NCBI GenBank assembly: GCA_023910675.1
Contig: JAAVWC010000001.1
Location: forward strand, 726,333-790,332
Source of the DNA: Gemmatimonas sp.
Lineage (GTDB): Bacteria; Gemmatimonadota; Gemmatimonadetes; Gemmatimonadales; Gemmatimonadaceae
DNA length: 64,000 nucleotides
Direction: 5' to 3'
Positions within the stretch are counted from its first letter, which is position 1, and every line of letters begins with the position of its first letter. Shown here piece after piece: positions 51,006 through 60,167 of this stretch. The translations under genes and the position numbers were made by a program. Under the pieces are notes generated by a model, which was not told where the DNA came from, made no database searches, and saw nothing but the letters and a program-made list of their open reading frames with translations.

Positions 51006-51548
51006 ATGTCCGAACGCGCCCCCGTTCCCCCCTCCGACCGGCGGACCTTCGTGTCCAAGGTCGCGGCTGTCGTCATTGGCGGCCTCGTCACCGTGGCGGC
51101 CCCCATTGCGGGGCTGTTTCCCATTCTCGACCCGCTGCGGCGCCGTGGCGAGACGCGCGGCATGGTCCGCGTGACGTCGTTCGCTTCGCTCCCCGAGAGC
51201 GGGGAGCCGCGCAAATTCCCGGTGCTGGATACGCTCGTCGATGCGTGGAACCGCACCGAGAACGTCCCCGTGGGGAGCGTGTACGTCCAGCGCACCGGCG
51301 AGAACAGCGTGCGGGTGCTGAACTCCGTCTGCCCGCATCTGGGGTGCAGCGTGGGCTACAACGCGGCGGGACACGGCTACTTCTGCCCCTGCCACAAGAG
51401 CAGCTTCACCGTCGACGGCGCCATCGCCGACCCCAAGAGCCCGAGTCCGCGCGGCATGGACCCGCTGGACGCGGTGGTGAAAGACGGCGAGGTGTGGGTG
51501 AAATTCCAGAACTTCCGGAAGGGCTCTCCTGAGCGGATTGCCGTCTGA
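51006..51548 (+). CDS. petA: Rieske iron-sulfur subunit of the bc complex
   Basis: 180 residues. N-terminal membrane anchor (~17-40, V-A-A-V-V-I-G-G-L-V-T-V-A-A-P). Rieske motifs C-P-H-L-G-C and C-P-C-H-K-S-S-F bind the 2Fe-2S cluster through two Cys and two His. Works with the next gene in quinol:cytochrome c oxidoreduction. The stop overlaps the cytochrome b start. The upstream 190 bases hold the divergent promoter region; no clear boxes are visible. Confidence 0.94.
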   Translation: MSERAPVPPSDRRTFVSKVAAVVIGGLVTVAAPIAGLFPILDPLRRRGETRGMVRVTSFASLPESGEPRKFPVLDTLVDAWNRTENVPVGSVYVQRTGENSVRVLNSVCPHLGCSVGYNAAGHGYFCPCHKSSFTVDGAIADPKSPSPRGMDPLDAVVKDGEVWVKFQNFRKGSPERIAV

Positions 51549-53333
51549 TGAGTGATTTCCGCGCCTGGCTCGACCAGCGGACGGGCTACAAGGCTCTCGT
51601 CCACGAAGCGCTGTTCGAGAACGTTCCCGGTGGTGCACGCTGGCGCTACGTGTGGGGAAGCACGCTCACGTTCTTCTTCGTGGTGCAGGTCATCACCGGA
51701 TTGATCCTGTGGATGTCCTACAGCCCGAGTTCGCAGACGGCGTGGGAAAGTGTGTACTGGATTCAGCACGAAATGTGGGGCGGGTGGATGCTGCGCGGCA
51801 TCCATCACTTCGTCGCGCAGGCGATGACGGCGTTACTCGTGCTGCACCTCATGCAGGTCGTCATCGATGGCGCATACAAGGCGCCGCGCGAAGTGAACTT
51901 CTGGTTTGGCGTCGCGCTCCTCATGCTGGTGCTCGCGCTCTCGCTCACGGGCTATCTGCTGCCGTGGGATCAGAACGGCTACTGGTCCACCGCCGTCTCC
52001 ACCAATCTGGTGGGTATGAGCCCGGGCGTCGGCGCCGCGATGCAAACCATTCTCGTGGGCGGTGCGAGCTACGGCCATCACACGCTCACCCGCTTCTTTG
52101 CGCTGCATGCGGGATTGGTGCCGTTGTTCATCGGGCTGCTCATCGTGGGACATGTGTATCTGTTCCGCCGCCACGGCCTCACGCCCAAGCAGCCCGTCCG
52201 CAAACCTGACGAAGGCTTCTGGCCCGAGCAGGTATTGCGCGATGCCGTCGCGTGCCTCGCGGTCTTTGCGGCGGTGCTCTTCTTCGTGGTGCGCGAGCAT
52301 GGTGCGCCCCTCGGGGCGCCTGCCGATCCCGCCGAACAGTTCGCGGCGGCACGTCCCGAGTGGTACTTCCTGTTTCTCTTTCAGTTTCTCAAGTATTTCC
52401 CCGGCAAGACGGAAATCATTGGCGCCATCGTGATTCCCACGCTGGTGCTGCTGCTCATCGTCGCCATGCCGTTCCTCGGCAAGTGGCGCCTCGGACATCG
52501 CTTCAACGTCGGGCTGCTCGGCGTGCTGCTCGCCGGCGCCGGACTGCTCACGGTGCAGGCGGTGAATGCCGACCGCAGCGACAGCGACTATCAGATCTCG
52601 CGCACCATCGCCAGCCGTGATGCCGAACGCGCGGTGCAACTCGCGGGCATGGGCATTCCCATCACCGGGGCGCTCACCGTCATGCGCGACGACGCGTACA
52701 CGCAGGGGCCGCGCATCTTCGCACGAAACTGTTCCTCGTGTCATCGCTTCGACGGACACGATGGCATGGGCTATCCGCTTCCCGCCGACTCCATCTCGGC
52801 GTCGGATCTCAAGGGCTACGGCTCGCGCGAATGGCTCAGCGGCTTCCTGCACGCCGATACCATTCTCACCAGCAAGTACTGGGGCCAGACGTATCACGCC
52901 GAAGGGGACATGGTCGGCTGGCTCGGCTGATCATCAGCCGGAAACCCCCGAAGAGAAGCTCACGCGCGCGAACGTCGTGCTCGCGCTCTCGGCGCAGGCG
53001 CAGCTGCCGTCGCAGGCGGCGGTCGATACGCGTGACAGCGCCCGCATTGCGGCCGGCGTCGCCTACATGCGCAACACCGACTACGGCTGCGCCTCGTGTC
53101 ACAAATTCCAGGACGTCGGCACTGACAGCCCTGAGCTCACCGGCTGGGCATCGCGCGAGTGGATGATTGCGTTCATTAACGACCCTGAACATCCGCGCTT
53201 CTTCGGACGCGACAACGATCGCATGCCTTCCTTCGGCAAGGAAAAGAGCCTCAGCGATCGCGAGATTGCCATGGTGGTCGACTGGATTCGTCGCGACTGG
53301 AAGATGCCGAAGTCTTCGGCCGCCAAGAAGTGA
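51548..53333 (+). pseudogene. petB: Cytochrome b with C-terminal di-haem cytochrome c, frameshifted
   Basis: The first open frame (51548-52930) has the b-type core: W-R-Y-V-W-G-S-T-L-T-F-F-F-V-V-Q, haem histidines in G-I-H-H-F-V-A and H-L-M-Q-V-V, G-Y-L-L-P-W-D-Q, P-E-W-Y-F-L-F-L-F, then one haem-c motif C-S-S-C-H. A single extra base near 52926-52933 (GGC-T-GATCATCAG) moves the rest, with T-P-E-E-K-L-T-R and the second motif C-A-S-C-H, into another frame ending at 53333. Rejoined, it is a ~594-residue b/cc fusion. Since the complex is likely essential, a sequence error or recoding is as likely as true loss. Confidence 0.82.
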
Positions 53334-53811
53334 ACGCGCGCATCTGCGGCGCCGGTGCGCTCGGCCTGCTCCTGAGCGCCATGGCAGCCGGTGCGCAACC
53401 GGCACCATTCGCGCCCATCACGAACGCGGTGCACACGCAAATCGATGGTGCGCGCGCCTTCCGTACCGTCGACTATGTCCAGCGGCGCTTTCGATTGCCC
53501 GGCAACGAAGGCTTCGACCTCGCCATCGACACGGTGGCGTCGTTGCGGCGCGCCGGCGTCAAGTGGGGCTTGTCGCTCGACATGGTGGGCGAGAACACCG
53601 CGCTCACCGGCGGGACGTTCCTCATTGAAAAGATGCTCGACCCGTCGGCCGTGTGGGTACGCGGCGAAGACCAGCACAGCGAGTGGGGCGTGACTACTAT
53701 CTCGGTGCAATCGACCGGATAGCGGATATCGCGGTGGGACCCGTCACGCTGACCGCACCCATCGAAGCGGCCAAGGCGCGCATTCGGAAGGTCGGGCTGC
53801 GGCTCCGGTAG
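53330..53811 (+). pseudogene. Remnant of an exported M28-like peptidase
   Basis: Starts at a GTG overlapping the previous stop, with a signal-like segment (A-L-G-L-L-L-S-A-M-A-A-G-A). The frame then reads W-G-L-S-L-D-M-V-G-E-N-T-A-L-T-G-G-T-F-L-I-E-K and breaks near 53690; the other frame continues Y-Y-L-G-A-I-D-R-I-A-D-I-A-V-G-P-V to TAG 53811. These blocks resemble M28-type exported peptidases, but the metal ligands are gone. At ~160 codons it is far shorter than such enzymes. Probably decayed. Confidence 0.45.
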
Positions 53812-53882
53812 TCGTAGATCGGCGGGATCTCCGTCCGTCGCCACTCCTGACGCTTCGTCGTCGCCGGGATACATTTGGCAGC

Positions 53883-54317
53883 ATGACGGCCAACTATCTC
53901 TGGATCAAGTCGTTCCACGTCATCGCGGTCATCGCGTGGTACGCGGGCCTTTTTTACATCTTCCGCCTGTACGTCTATCACGTGCAGAAGCGCGCCGATC
54001 CGTCGGTGGTGGCCACGCTCGAGGTCATGGAACGCCGCCTGCTGCGCGGCATCATGATGCCCGCCATGCTCGTCTCCATCTCGCTTGGCGCCACCATGCT
54101 GTATCTGCAACCGGCGCTGCTACGCATGCCATGGATGCACATGAAGCTCGGCGCGATCGTCTTGCTCCTTGGCTACCATGGCTTTGCCTCGCATACCCGC
54201 AAACGTTTCCTCGCCGGGGACTACTTCCTGAGCGAGAAAGCCTGCCGCTGGATCAATGAAGCGCCCACGGTGCTGCTCTTTTTTATCGTGATCGGCGTCA
54301 TTGTGCGCAAGCCGTGA
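53883..54317 (+). CDS. hemJ: HemJ-type protoporphyrinogen IX oxidase
   Basis: 144 residues, four transmembrane helices. Opening Y-L-W-I-K-S-F-H-V-I-A-V-I-A-W-Y-A-G-L-F-Y-I-F-R-L-Y-V-Y-H matches HemJ, with the conserved His and Trp; late N-E-A-P-T-V-L-L also fits. It oxidises protoporphyrinogen to protoporphyrin in haem synthesis, using the quinone pool. Its place beside the bc complex fits that link. Confidence 0.88.
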   Translation: MTANYLWIKSFHVIAVIAWYAGLFYIFRLYVYHVQKRADPSVVATLEVMERRLLRGIMMPAMLVSISLGATMLYLQPALLRMPWMHMKLGAIVLLLGYHGFASHTRKRFLAGDYFLSEKACRWINEAPTVLLFFIVIGVIVRKP

Positions 54318-54404
54318 ACCCGCCGGGAGTGGGCCCCCGGCAATTGACTCGCCAGCCCGGTTCGCCTAAACTCCCGCCCGCTGGCATGTGATGTGTCCGG
54401 CAAT

Positions 54405-54548
54405 CGTTGGGGAGTAGCCATTCGCTGTCCTGGAATACCGGGCCAGTGAAGCACACCGTCGTCAATACGAGGCACCACCCATGATGGTGGAGCGCCTCCG
54501 GCGGTGCGCCCGGACAGCATTAAGGCTGTCCGGAGTGCAAGACCACGC
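54405..54548 (+). promoter_or_regulatory. Probable yybP-ykoY manganese riboswitch aptamer
   Basis: Contains, in the right order, GGGGAGTAGCC (54409-), GTCGTCAATACGAGG near 54460 and GCAAGACC at the 3' side. These are the hallmark sequences of the yybP-ykoY (Mn2+) riboswitch, where the GGGGAGUAGC and the internal CGUCA/CGAGG loops dock to bind Mn. The intervening arms are GC hairpins (CCGGACAGC ... GCTGTCCGG; CCACCCATGATGGTGG). It precedes the exported protein at 54629. No covariance search was possible. Confidence 0.85.
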
Positions 54549-54570
54549 ACGCAGTTCCGTGCCGTGGTCT
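54540..54570 (+). promoter_or_regulatory. Expression-platform hairpin of the riboswitch
   Basis: AGACCACGCACG-CAGTT-CCGTGCCGTGGTCT forms a strong stem that reuses the AGACC strand of the aptamer base stem. The two folds exclude each other, which is the layout of a switch. No T-run follows, so control may be by blocked translation or Rho. Bases 54571-54628 form a second small hairpin (GGCAA ... TTGCC) next to the gene start; no clear ribosome site is visible. Confidence 0.6.
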
Positions 54571-54628
54571 GTCGCGCCTCCCCAGGTGGCGCCATGGCAA
54601 TCCTTCTGTTGCCATTCACTTTGCCACC

Positions 54629-55392
54629 ATGCGCCATTTTTTCCGTCCGTCGTTCTCGCGACGTGTCGCGGTCGTTTCCGCCGCACTGATCGCCACCGCG
54701 ACGCTTTCGCCGTTGCGCCTCTGGTCACAGCAGACCGTGATCAATGCCCCGTCGGTCGATCAGACGCCCAAGGGGCGCGTCTTCGCGCTGCATGAATCGC
54801 AGCTCCGGGCGTGGGGTGACACGAGCTTCTGGCAGACGACGCATTTCGTCACCTACGGGCTCACCAAACAGCTCGAAGTCGCCGTCACCGCCTACAACAT
54901 CGGCACACCACTCAAACGAGTCGCCACACTCGGCGTGGGGTGGAAGGGCGCCATCGACATGCCGGCATGGCTACGCGTGCGCCCCAGTGGGAACTCAAGC
55001 TCGGCGCCGGTCAGATGTTCGCCATCCCGCTGCGTGGTGAGCGCGTGGGGCTGTGGAGCTATCTGCAATCCAGTGCCAGAATACCAGGTGCACGTACCCG
55101 ACTCATGGCGGGTGTGAGCGACGGCCCCGTGGCCATGTTCGGCAAATCCACGACGCACTTCGTGGGCAGTGTCGAACAACCACTCGCGACGCTTCCCGGC
55201 AAAGTGGGTCATGCGCTGCACAACTTCACCCTGCTTGCCGAATGGTGGGCTGGTCAGCACGAGTTCGCCGACTTCGTCCCCGGCATCAATTATCACCGAG
55301 GCAAGTCGGTCATCATCGTTGGCTACAAGCTGGCCAACACGCCCGGCACACGTGGCGACGGCATCGTGTTGGAGTTTGGGCGCACCTTTTAG
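54629..55392 (+). pseudogene. Exported protein of unknown function, frameshifted
   Basis: Frame 1 from ATG 54629 has a signal peptide and the sequence V-T-Y-G-L-T-K-Q-L-E-V-A-V-T-A-Y-N-I-G-T-P to about W-L-R near 54975. The next frame continues P-Q-W-E-L-K-L-G-A-G-Q-M-F-A-I-P to Y-H-R-G-K-S-V-I-I-V-G-Y-K-L-A and ends F-G-R-T-F at 55392. Rejoined it is ~254 residues with alternating beta strands and a terminal Phe, typical of an outer-membrane barrel. The gene lies under the manganese riboswitch, suggesting a metal-related envelope role (inference). One indel near 54975-54990 splits it. Confidence 0.6.
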
Positions 55393-55400
55393 CGCGCAGG

Positions 55401-56177
55401 CTACTGCCGTACGCGCACCTGCCGCAACATGGTGGTCTCGCCGAGCATCGTTTCGATTTGCAGCACGATGCCGGTCTGTTTGCTTACCCACACGACGGAC
55501 TCACGGTTTCGTGCCAGCGTGAGGATGACCACGTGCGCCTCTTCCCCTTGCACGGTCGTGCTGCCGGTGACGTTCACGCGGTACTCGCGTAGGCCGCCGT
55601 CGAGATCGTAGACCGGAAATCGCACCGCGAAGCCGCGCTCCAACGGGAGCGCGCGCAGAATGAGCTCCCAGTTCCCGGCGTCGAACGGGACCACTTTGAA
55701 AGTGGTATCGAATGGCACCGGTGGCGCATCGAGTGGCGCGAGCGACCCCTTTATGTGCGCGCCGTTGAACTCGAGCAGTACGCGACGGTTCTGTTGCAGC
55801 GATCGACGCTGGCGTGGCGCGAGGGTGCGCGCATCGAGCACGGTGGAGTCTACCAGTTGCATGGTGCCGCGCTGAATGCGCAGCACACGCCGCACCACGG
55901 GCACGCCGTTTACGGTATCGGCGCGCAGCGTCTCGGCGAGTCGCCCCACCGGAATCTCGTCGGCATCGCGAAAGATGGTGAGCGCGTAGCGCACTGAATC
56001 GCGAGTGACGACAAGTGGCTTGAGCAGGGTATCGCCCGGCAACAGCAAGCGAGGAAGCGGCGCCGTCGCAACTGGTGGCTGTGCGCTGCCGGTGGTCGCC
56101 TGCCCCTGCAGCGAGCCTGCCAGGCACACCAAGGCGCTCATTGTCCCAGCGTAGCGGCGGAGTCCACTCACGTACAT
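55401..56177 (-). CDS. DUF3108-like exported beta-rich protein
   Basis: About 258 residues from ATG 56177 (MYVSGLRRYAG; 56207 possible), signal peptide ending L-Q-G-Q. The body is beta-rich: V-V-R-R-V-L-R-I-Q-R-G-T, L-D-A-R-T-L-A-P-R-Q-R-R-S, V-V-W-V-S-K-Q-T-G-I-V-L-Q-I. The last block resembles the DUF3108 pattern of a protein whose substrate strand ends ...V-W-x-x-x-x-x-G-x-x-L. No activity known. Convergent with the 54629 gene, 8 bases apart. Confidence 0.6.
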   Translation of the reverse strand: MYVSGLRRYAGTMSALVCLAGSLQGQATTGSAQPPVATAPLPRLLLPGDTLLKPLVVTRDSVRYALTIFRDADEIPVGRLAETLRADTVNGVPVVRRVLRIQRGTMQLVDSTVLDARTLAPRQRRSLQQNRRVLLEFNGAHIKGSLAPLDAPPVPFDTTFKVVPFDAGNWELILRALPLERGFAVRFPVYDLDGGLREYRVNVTGSTTVQGEEAHVVILTLARNRESVVWVSKQTGIVLQIETMLGETTMLRQVRVRQ

Positions 56178-56279
56178 AAGCCGATGGCGGGACGGAATTG
56201 CGAGCATGGTGAATGCTCGCAGATCAGCACCGCGCCCGTCAATTGTAACCTTTTCTCACGACCTGATGTCGAATGCGGC

Positions 56280-59200
56280 ATGACTTACTTCTACCGAGTT
56301 TTGATCTTTCTGGCGCCGCTGCAGCTCTCGGCGCAAGCCGACATTGTGCGCGGTCGCGTCATCGATGACTCCGCTCGAGTGGTCGTGGGTGCCGCCGTCA
56401 ACATTACGCGCGGCCCCGATCGACTCGTGCAAAGCACGTTGACTGACTCGTCTGGTCGCTACAGCGTGCGCTTCGATCCGGGCACCGGTGACTACCTCGT
56501 GCACGTGGCGTACGCCGGCTTTCGTCCCGCACGCCGTCGAGTGGAGCGCGTCGGGAGCGAACGCGAACTCGTGGCAGACTTCACGCTTGGGCGCGACATG
56601 GCACTGCTGGCGGCGGTCAAGGTGAATGCCGCACGACCGGAACGGGCAGAAGCGCAGGTGAGCTCCCCCTACCAGCGGGAAGTCGGTGCCGCCGAATCGT
56701 ACGATCAGGGCGTCGAGGGACGGTTGTCGCCCAACGTGGCCGGCAACCTCAACATGATTGCGAGCACTATTCCGGGCGTCACCATGACGCCAACGGGCCC
56801 CAGCATGCTCGGCGCGAGCGCCTCGTCCAACCTCACCACGCTCAACGGCATGGCCATGCCGGCCGGCGGATTGCCGCGGGCGGCCCGTGCCGATGTGCGG
56901 GTGAGTGGTGCCACCTTCGATGCCACCCGCGGCGGCTTTGCCGGTGCCAACATCGATGTGCGACTGGGTGCCGGCGATCGCAATTATCAGAATCGCAATG
57001 CGTTCGTCACCCTCAATGCCCCGCAGCTGCAGCTGACCGACGCTGTCGGCCGTTCGCTCGGCATCACGAACGGTGGCTTTCGTGCCAGCGTGGGCGCCGA
57101 TGGCGAAGCCATCCGTCGTGCGCTCACCTACAACATGGCGCTCGACGTGAGTCGTACCGTGAGCGATCCATCATCGCTCATTGGCAGCAATGCCGACGCG
57201 TTGTTGCGCGCCGGACTCTCTCCAGACTCCGCGCGTCGCGCGCAGCAGGTCGCGCTGAGCGTGGGGCTGCCGCTCGCCGGCAACGGCATTCCCAGCTCGC
57301 GCGTGCAGAACGGTCTCACCTGGCTTGGACGTCTGGATGATGTGCGCGATACGTTGCGCACGCTCACCCTCACCACCTTTGCATCGCGCAGTGATGAAGG
57401 CGCGGTGGGCTTTGGCCCGCTCAATGCGCCGGGCGCCAGCGGCAAGCAGTCGCAGCAGACCATGGGCGCGCAGCTGCTGCAGAGCCGGTACGTCGGCGCG
57501 GGCTATTACACGCTCATGCAGAACCGTATCGCGGCCAGCCGCGTACGCGATCGCGCCACCCCCTATCTCGCCATTCCCGGCGCCACGGTGCTCGCACGCT
57601 CGGCGAGCGACGCCGCGGCCAACGATATCGTGGCATTGCAACTGGGCGGCAACCCATTCATGGCCACCGACGACTCACGGTGGACCGTCGAAGCAGCCAA
57701 CGAAATGGTGTGGAACGCGCAGGGACGCAAGCAACGCTTCAAGACGTCGGCGTGGGTACGCGGCGATGGACTCACGCAGGAAGGGCTCCCCAACGCGTTC
57801 GGCAACTACACGTACAACTCACTCGCCGATCTCGCCGCCAACCGACCCGCGTCGTACCAGCGCACGCTCACGCAGCCTACACGCAGCGCGACGAGCTACA
57901 ACGGGGCGCTCGCCTTCTCGCATCAGTGGAACCCCAACCGGTGGTTCAGCCTGCTATCAGGCGCGCGCGTGGAAGGAAGCATGTTTGGCGACGCACCGCC
58001 GGAGAACGCCGCGCTCGAGCAGGCCCTCGGCGTACAAACCGGTATCGCGCCGCGTCGCGTGCGCGTCTCCCCGCGTGTGGGCTTCTCGTACACCTACTCG
58101 CGCTCGCGTGAGAATGGCAACGGCCGGATGAACACGAACACCGGCTCATGGTATCGGAATACCATGGGGATCATTCGCGGAGGCATTGGGGAATTCCGCG
58201 ATCTCTATCGCCCCGGGACGCTCGCCGACGCCATGGTGGGCGCCGGCATCTCGGGCAGTACACTCGCCCTGTCGTGCGTTGGCAGTACCGTGCCAACGCC
58301 AAACTGGAGCGGCTTTGCGGCCGGCACCGCGGCCCTTCCCACCAGCTGCGCCGATGGCAACGGCACGCTGGTCGAGCGTGCGCCCAGTGTGACCCTCGTG
58401 GACAAGTCCTTCGATGTGCCGCGCAGCTGGCGCGCGGCGCTCGGCTGGGCGTCCAGCATGCGTGGCTTCATGCTCAAGGTGGACGGCCTCGCATCGTACG
58501 ATCTGTCGCAGCCCAGCACCGTTGACGCGAACTTCCGCGGGAGCACGGTGTTCCGCCTGGCCGGTGAAGAGAACCGTCCGGTGTTCGTGCAGCCCATTTC
58601 CATCGACGCGGCATCGGGCGCGGTATCGCCACGCGACTCGCGCATTGCCAGCGACTTCGGTCGCGTGGCACTGCGGACCAGTGATCTCCGCGGCTACGGC
58701 TCGCAACTCACCACTACCATTCAGCCGGAGCTGTTCCGCAGTCGCAACGGGCCGCCGCCCGTGATTTTTTCGGTCGCGTACACGCTGCAGGAGGTACGGC
58801 AGCAGTTCCGCGGCTTCGACGGCGGCAACTTTGGCAATCCGTTCGAGAAGGAGTGGGCCGCCGGGTTGAATGACGCGCGCCATGCGTTCGTCATTCAGGC
58901 CGGTATGGACATTCCCAAGATCGGCGCCCTCACGCTCTTCACGCGTCTGCAGTCGGGAACACCATTCACGCCGCTCGTACGCAGCGACATCAACGGCGAC
59001 GGTCGCGCCAACGATCGCGCGTTCGTTCCCAACACGATCAGCGGTAACGCGGCCACCCGCAGCCAGATGCAGGCGCTGCTCGCGTCGGCGCCGGGTTCCA
59101 TTCGCGAGTGCCTTTCATCGCAAGCCGGACGCGTCGCCACGCGCATGAGCTGCCGTGGTCCGTGGACACAGCAGATGAACCTCACGCTGCAGCCCAACAT

Positions 59201-60029
59201 CGGACGCATTCGCGGACGCAACGCCCAGGTGAACGTCGTGTTCGAAAATCCGCTGGCCGGCATCGACCAGCTCGTGCACGGTGAAAGCGGGCTGCGTGGC
59301 TGGGGCTCTCAAGCCGCGCCCGACCCGGTGCTGCTCGTACCAAGCGGCTTCGATGCGAGCACACAGGCCTATCGGTACGACGTGAACCCGCGCTTCGGTG
59401 ACACGCGGGCGTTCCGCACGCTGTCGCGTATTCCGTTCCGCGTGGTCGTCGATGTGCGCATGGACCTGTCGACACCGTACGATCTGCAGACGCTGCGTCG
59501 TGCGCTCGAGCCCATCAAGGCCCGCGATGCGAAGACCAAGCAGGTGACGTGGTCACGTCGCAGTGCCGATTCCATCGCCGCGGTGTACTTGAACCGCACG
59601 AGCAACCTGCATCGCATGCTGTTGGCAGAGAGTGACTCGCTCTTCCTGACCAAGGAGCAGATTGCGCAGCTCCTCACGGCCGATAGTGTCTACTCGGCAA
59701 AGGCGCGGGCGTTATACGTCCCGCTGGCACAGTTCCTCGCCGCGCAGAAAGACGGTGTCGCCGGCAAGGCCGCGCTCGACAGCGTAAAGGCCACCACGAA
59801 ACTCTATTGGCCGCTCTTCTGGGAGCAGGTGGATATCGTACAGCCCATCGTCACACCGCAGCAGAAGGAGCTCATGCCTTTCCTCGTGAGTATCTCGCGC
59901 ACCACCAAGGAGCAGCGCAAGAGCTCACAGTGGCAGTTCGGCTTCCCGGTGCCGCTGGTACACAACCGCCCGCGGGTGGGCGGTCAGCCCGAGGGGGCAC
60001 AGCAGCGGTCGATCAGCATCGACGGGTGA
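56280..60029 (+). CDS. TonB-dependent receptor-like protein with carboxypeptidase-type N-domain
   Basis: 1,249 residues from ATG 56280, signal peptide ending L-S-A-Q. Residues ~20-110 are a carboxypeptidase-regulatory-like domain (V-R-G-R-V-I-D-D-S-A-R-V ... F-R-P-A-R-R). A plug-like domain follows (A-S-T-I-P-G-V-T, L-N-G-M-A-M-P), then a long barrel-like region. An unusual helical tail (~1090-1230) replaces the usual terminal Phe. Members take up siderophores or glycans; the ligand is unknown. The upstream 72 bases include a GCGAGCAT ... ATGCTCGC hairpin. Confidence 0.82.
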   Translation: MTYFYRVLIFLAPLQLSAQADIVRGRVIDDSARVVVGAAVNITRGPDRLVQSTLTDSSGRYSVRFDPGTGDYLVHVAYAGFRPARRRVERVGSERELVADFTLGRDMALLAAVKVNAARPERAEAQVSSPYQREVGAAESYDQGVEGRLSPNVAGNLNMIASTIPGVTMTPTGPSMLGASASSNLTTLNGMAMPAGGLPRAARADVRVSGATFDATRGGFAGANIDVRLGAGDRNYQNRNAFVTLNAPQLQLTDAVGRSLGITNGGFRASVGADGEAIRRALTYNMALDVSRTVSDPSSLIGSNADALLRAGLSPDSARRAQQVALSVGLPLAGNGIPSSRVQNGLTWLGRLDDVRDTLRTLTLTTFASRSDEGAVGFGPLNAPGASGKQSQQTMGAQLLQSRYVGAGYYTLMQNRIAASRVRDRATPYLAIPGATVLARSASDAAANDIVALQLGGNPFMATDDSRWTVEAANEMVWNAQGRKQRFKTSAWVRGDGLTQEGLPNAFGNYTYNSLADLAANRPASYQRTLTQPTRSATSYNGALAFSHQWNPNRWFSLLSGARVEGSMFGDAPPENAALEQALGVQTGIAPRRVRVSPRVGFSYTYSRSRENGNGRMNTNTGSWYRNTMGIIRGGIGEFRDLYRPGTLADAMVGAGISGSTLALSCVGSTVPTPNWSGFAAGTAALPTSCADGNGTLVERAPSVTLVDKSFDVPRSWRAALGWASSMRGFMLKVDGLASYDLSQPSTVDANFRGSTVFRLAGEENRPVFVQPISIDAASGAVSPRDSRIASDFGRVALRTSDLRGYGSQLTTTIQPELFRSRNGPPPVIFSVAYTLQEVRQQFRGFDGGNFGNPFEKEWAAGLNDARHAFVIQAGMDIPKIGALTLFTRLQSGTPFTPLVRSDINGDGRANDRAFVPNTISGNAATRSQMQALLASAPGSIRECLSSQAGRVATRMSCRGPWTQQMNLTLQPNIGRIRGRNAQVNVVFENPLAGIDQLVHGESGLRGWGSQAAPDPVLLVPSGFDASTQAYRYDVNPRFGDTRAFRTLSRIPFRVVVDVRMDLSTPYDLQTLRRALEPIKARDAKTKQVTWSRRSADSIAAVYLNRTSNLHRMLLAESDSLFLTKEQIAQLLTADSVYSAKARALYVPLAQFLAAQKDGVAGKAALDSVKATTKLYWPLFWEQVDIVQPIVTPQQKELMPFLVSISRTTKEQRKSSQWQFGFPVPLVHNRPRVGGQPEGAQQRSISIDG

Positions 60030-60167
60030 GCCATGGGCGCACGCCGACACATCCTGGGCACTCCCACCAGCTCCGCTTGTCGATCGGTTCTGCCGCTCGT
60101 CGCTCTCTGTTGCCGGTTGGCGACATGAGCTGCCCATCGGCCATACCTTCAGGGCATTCCTTCTCTC

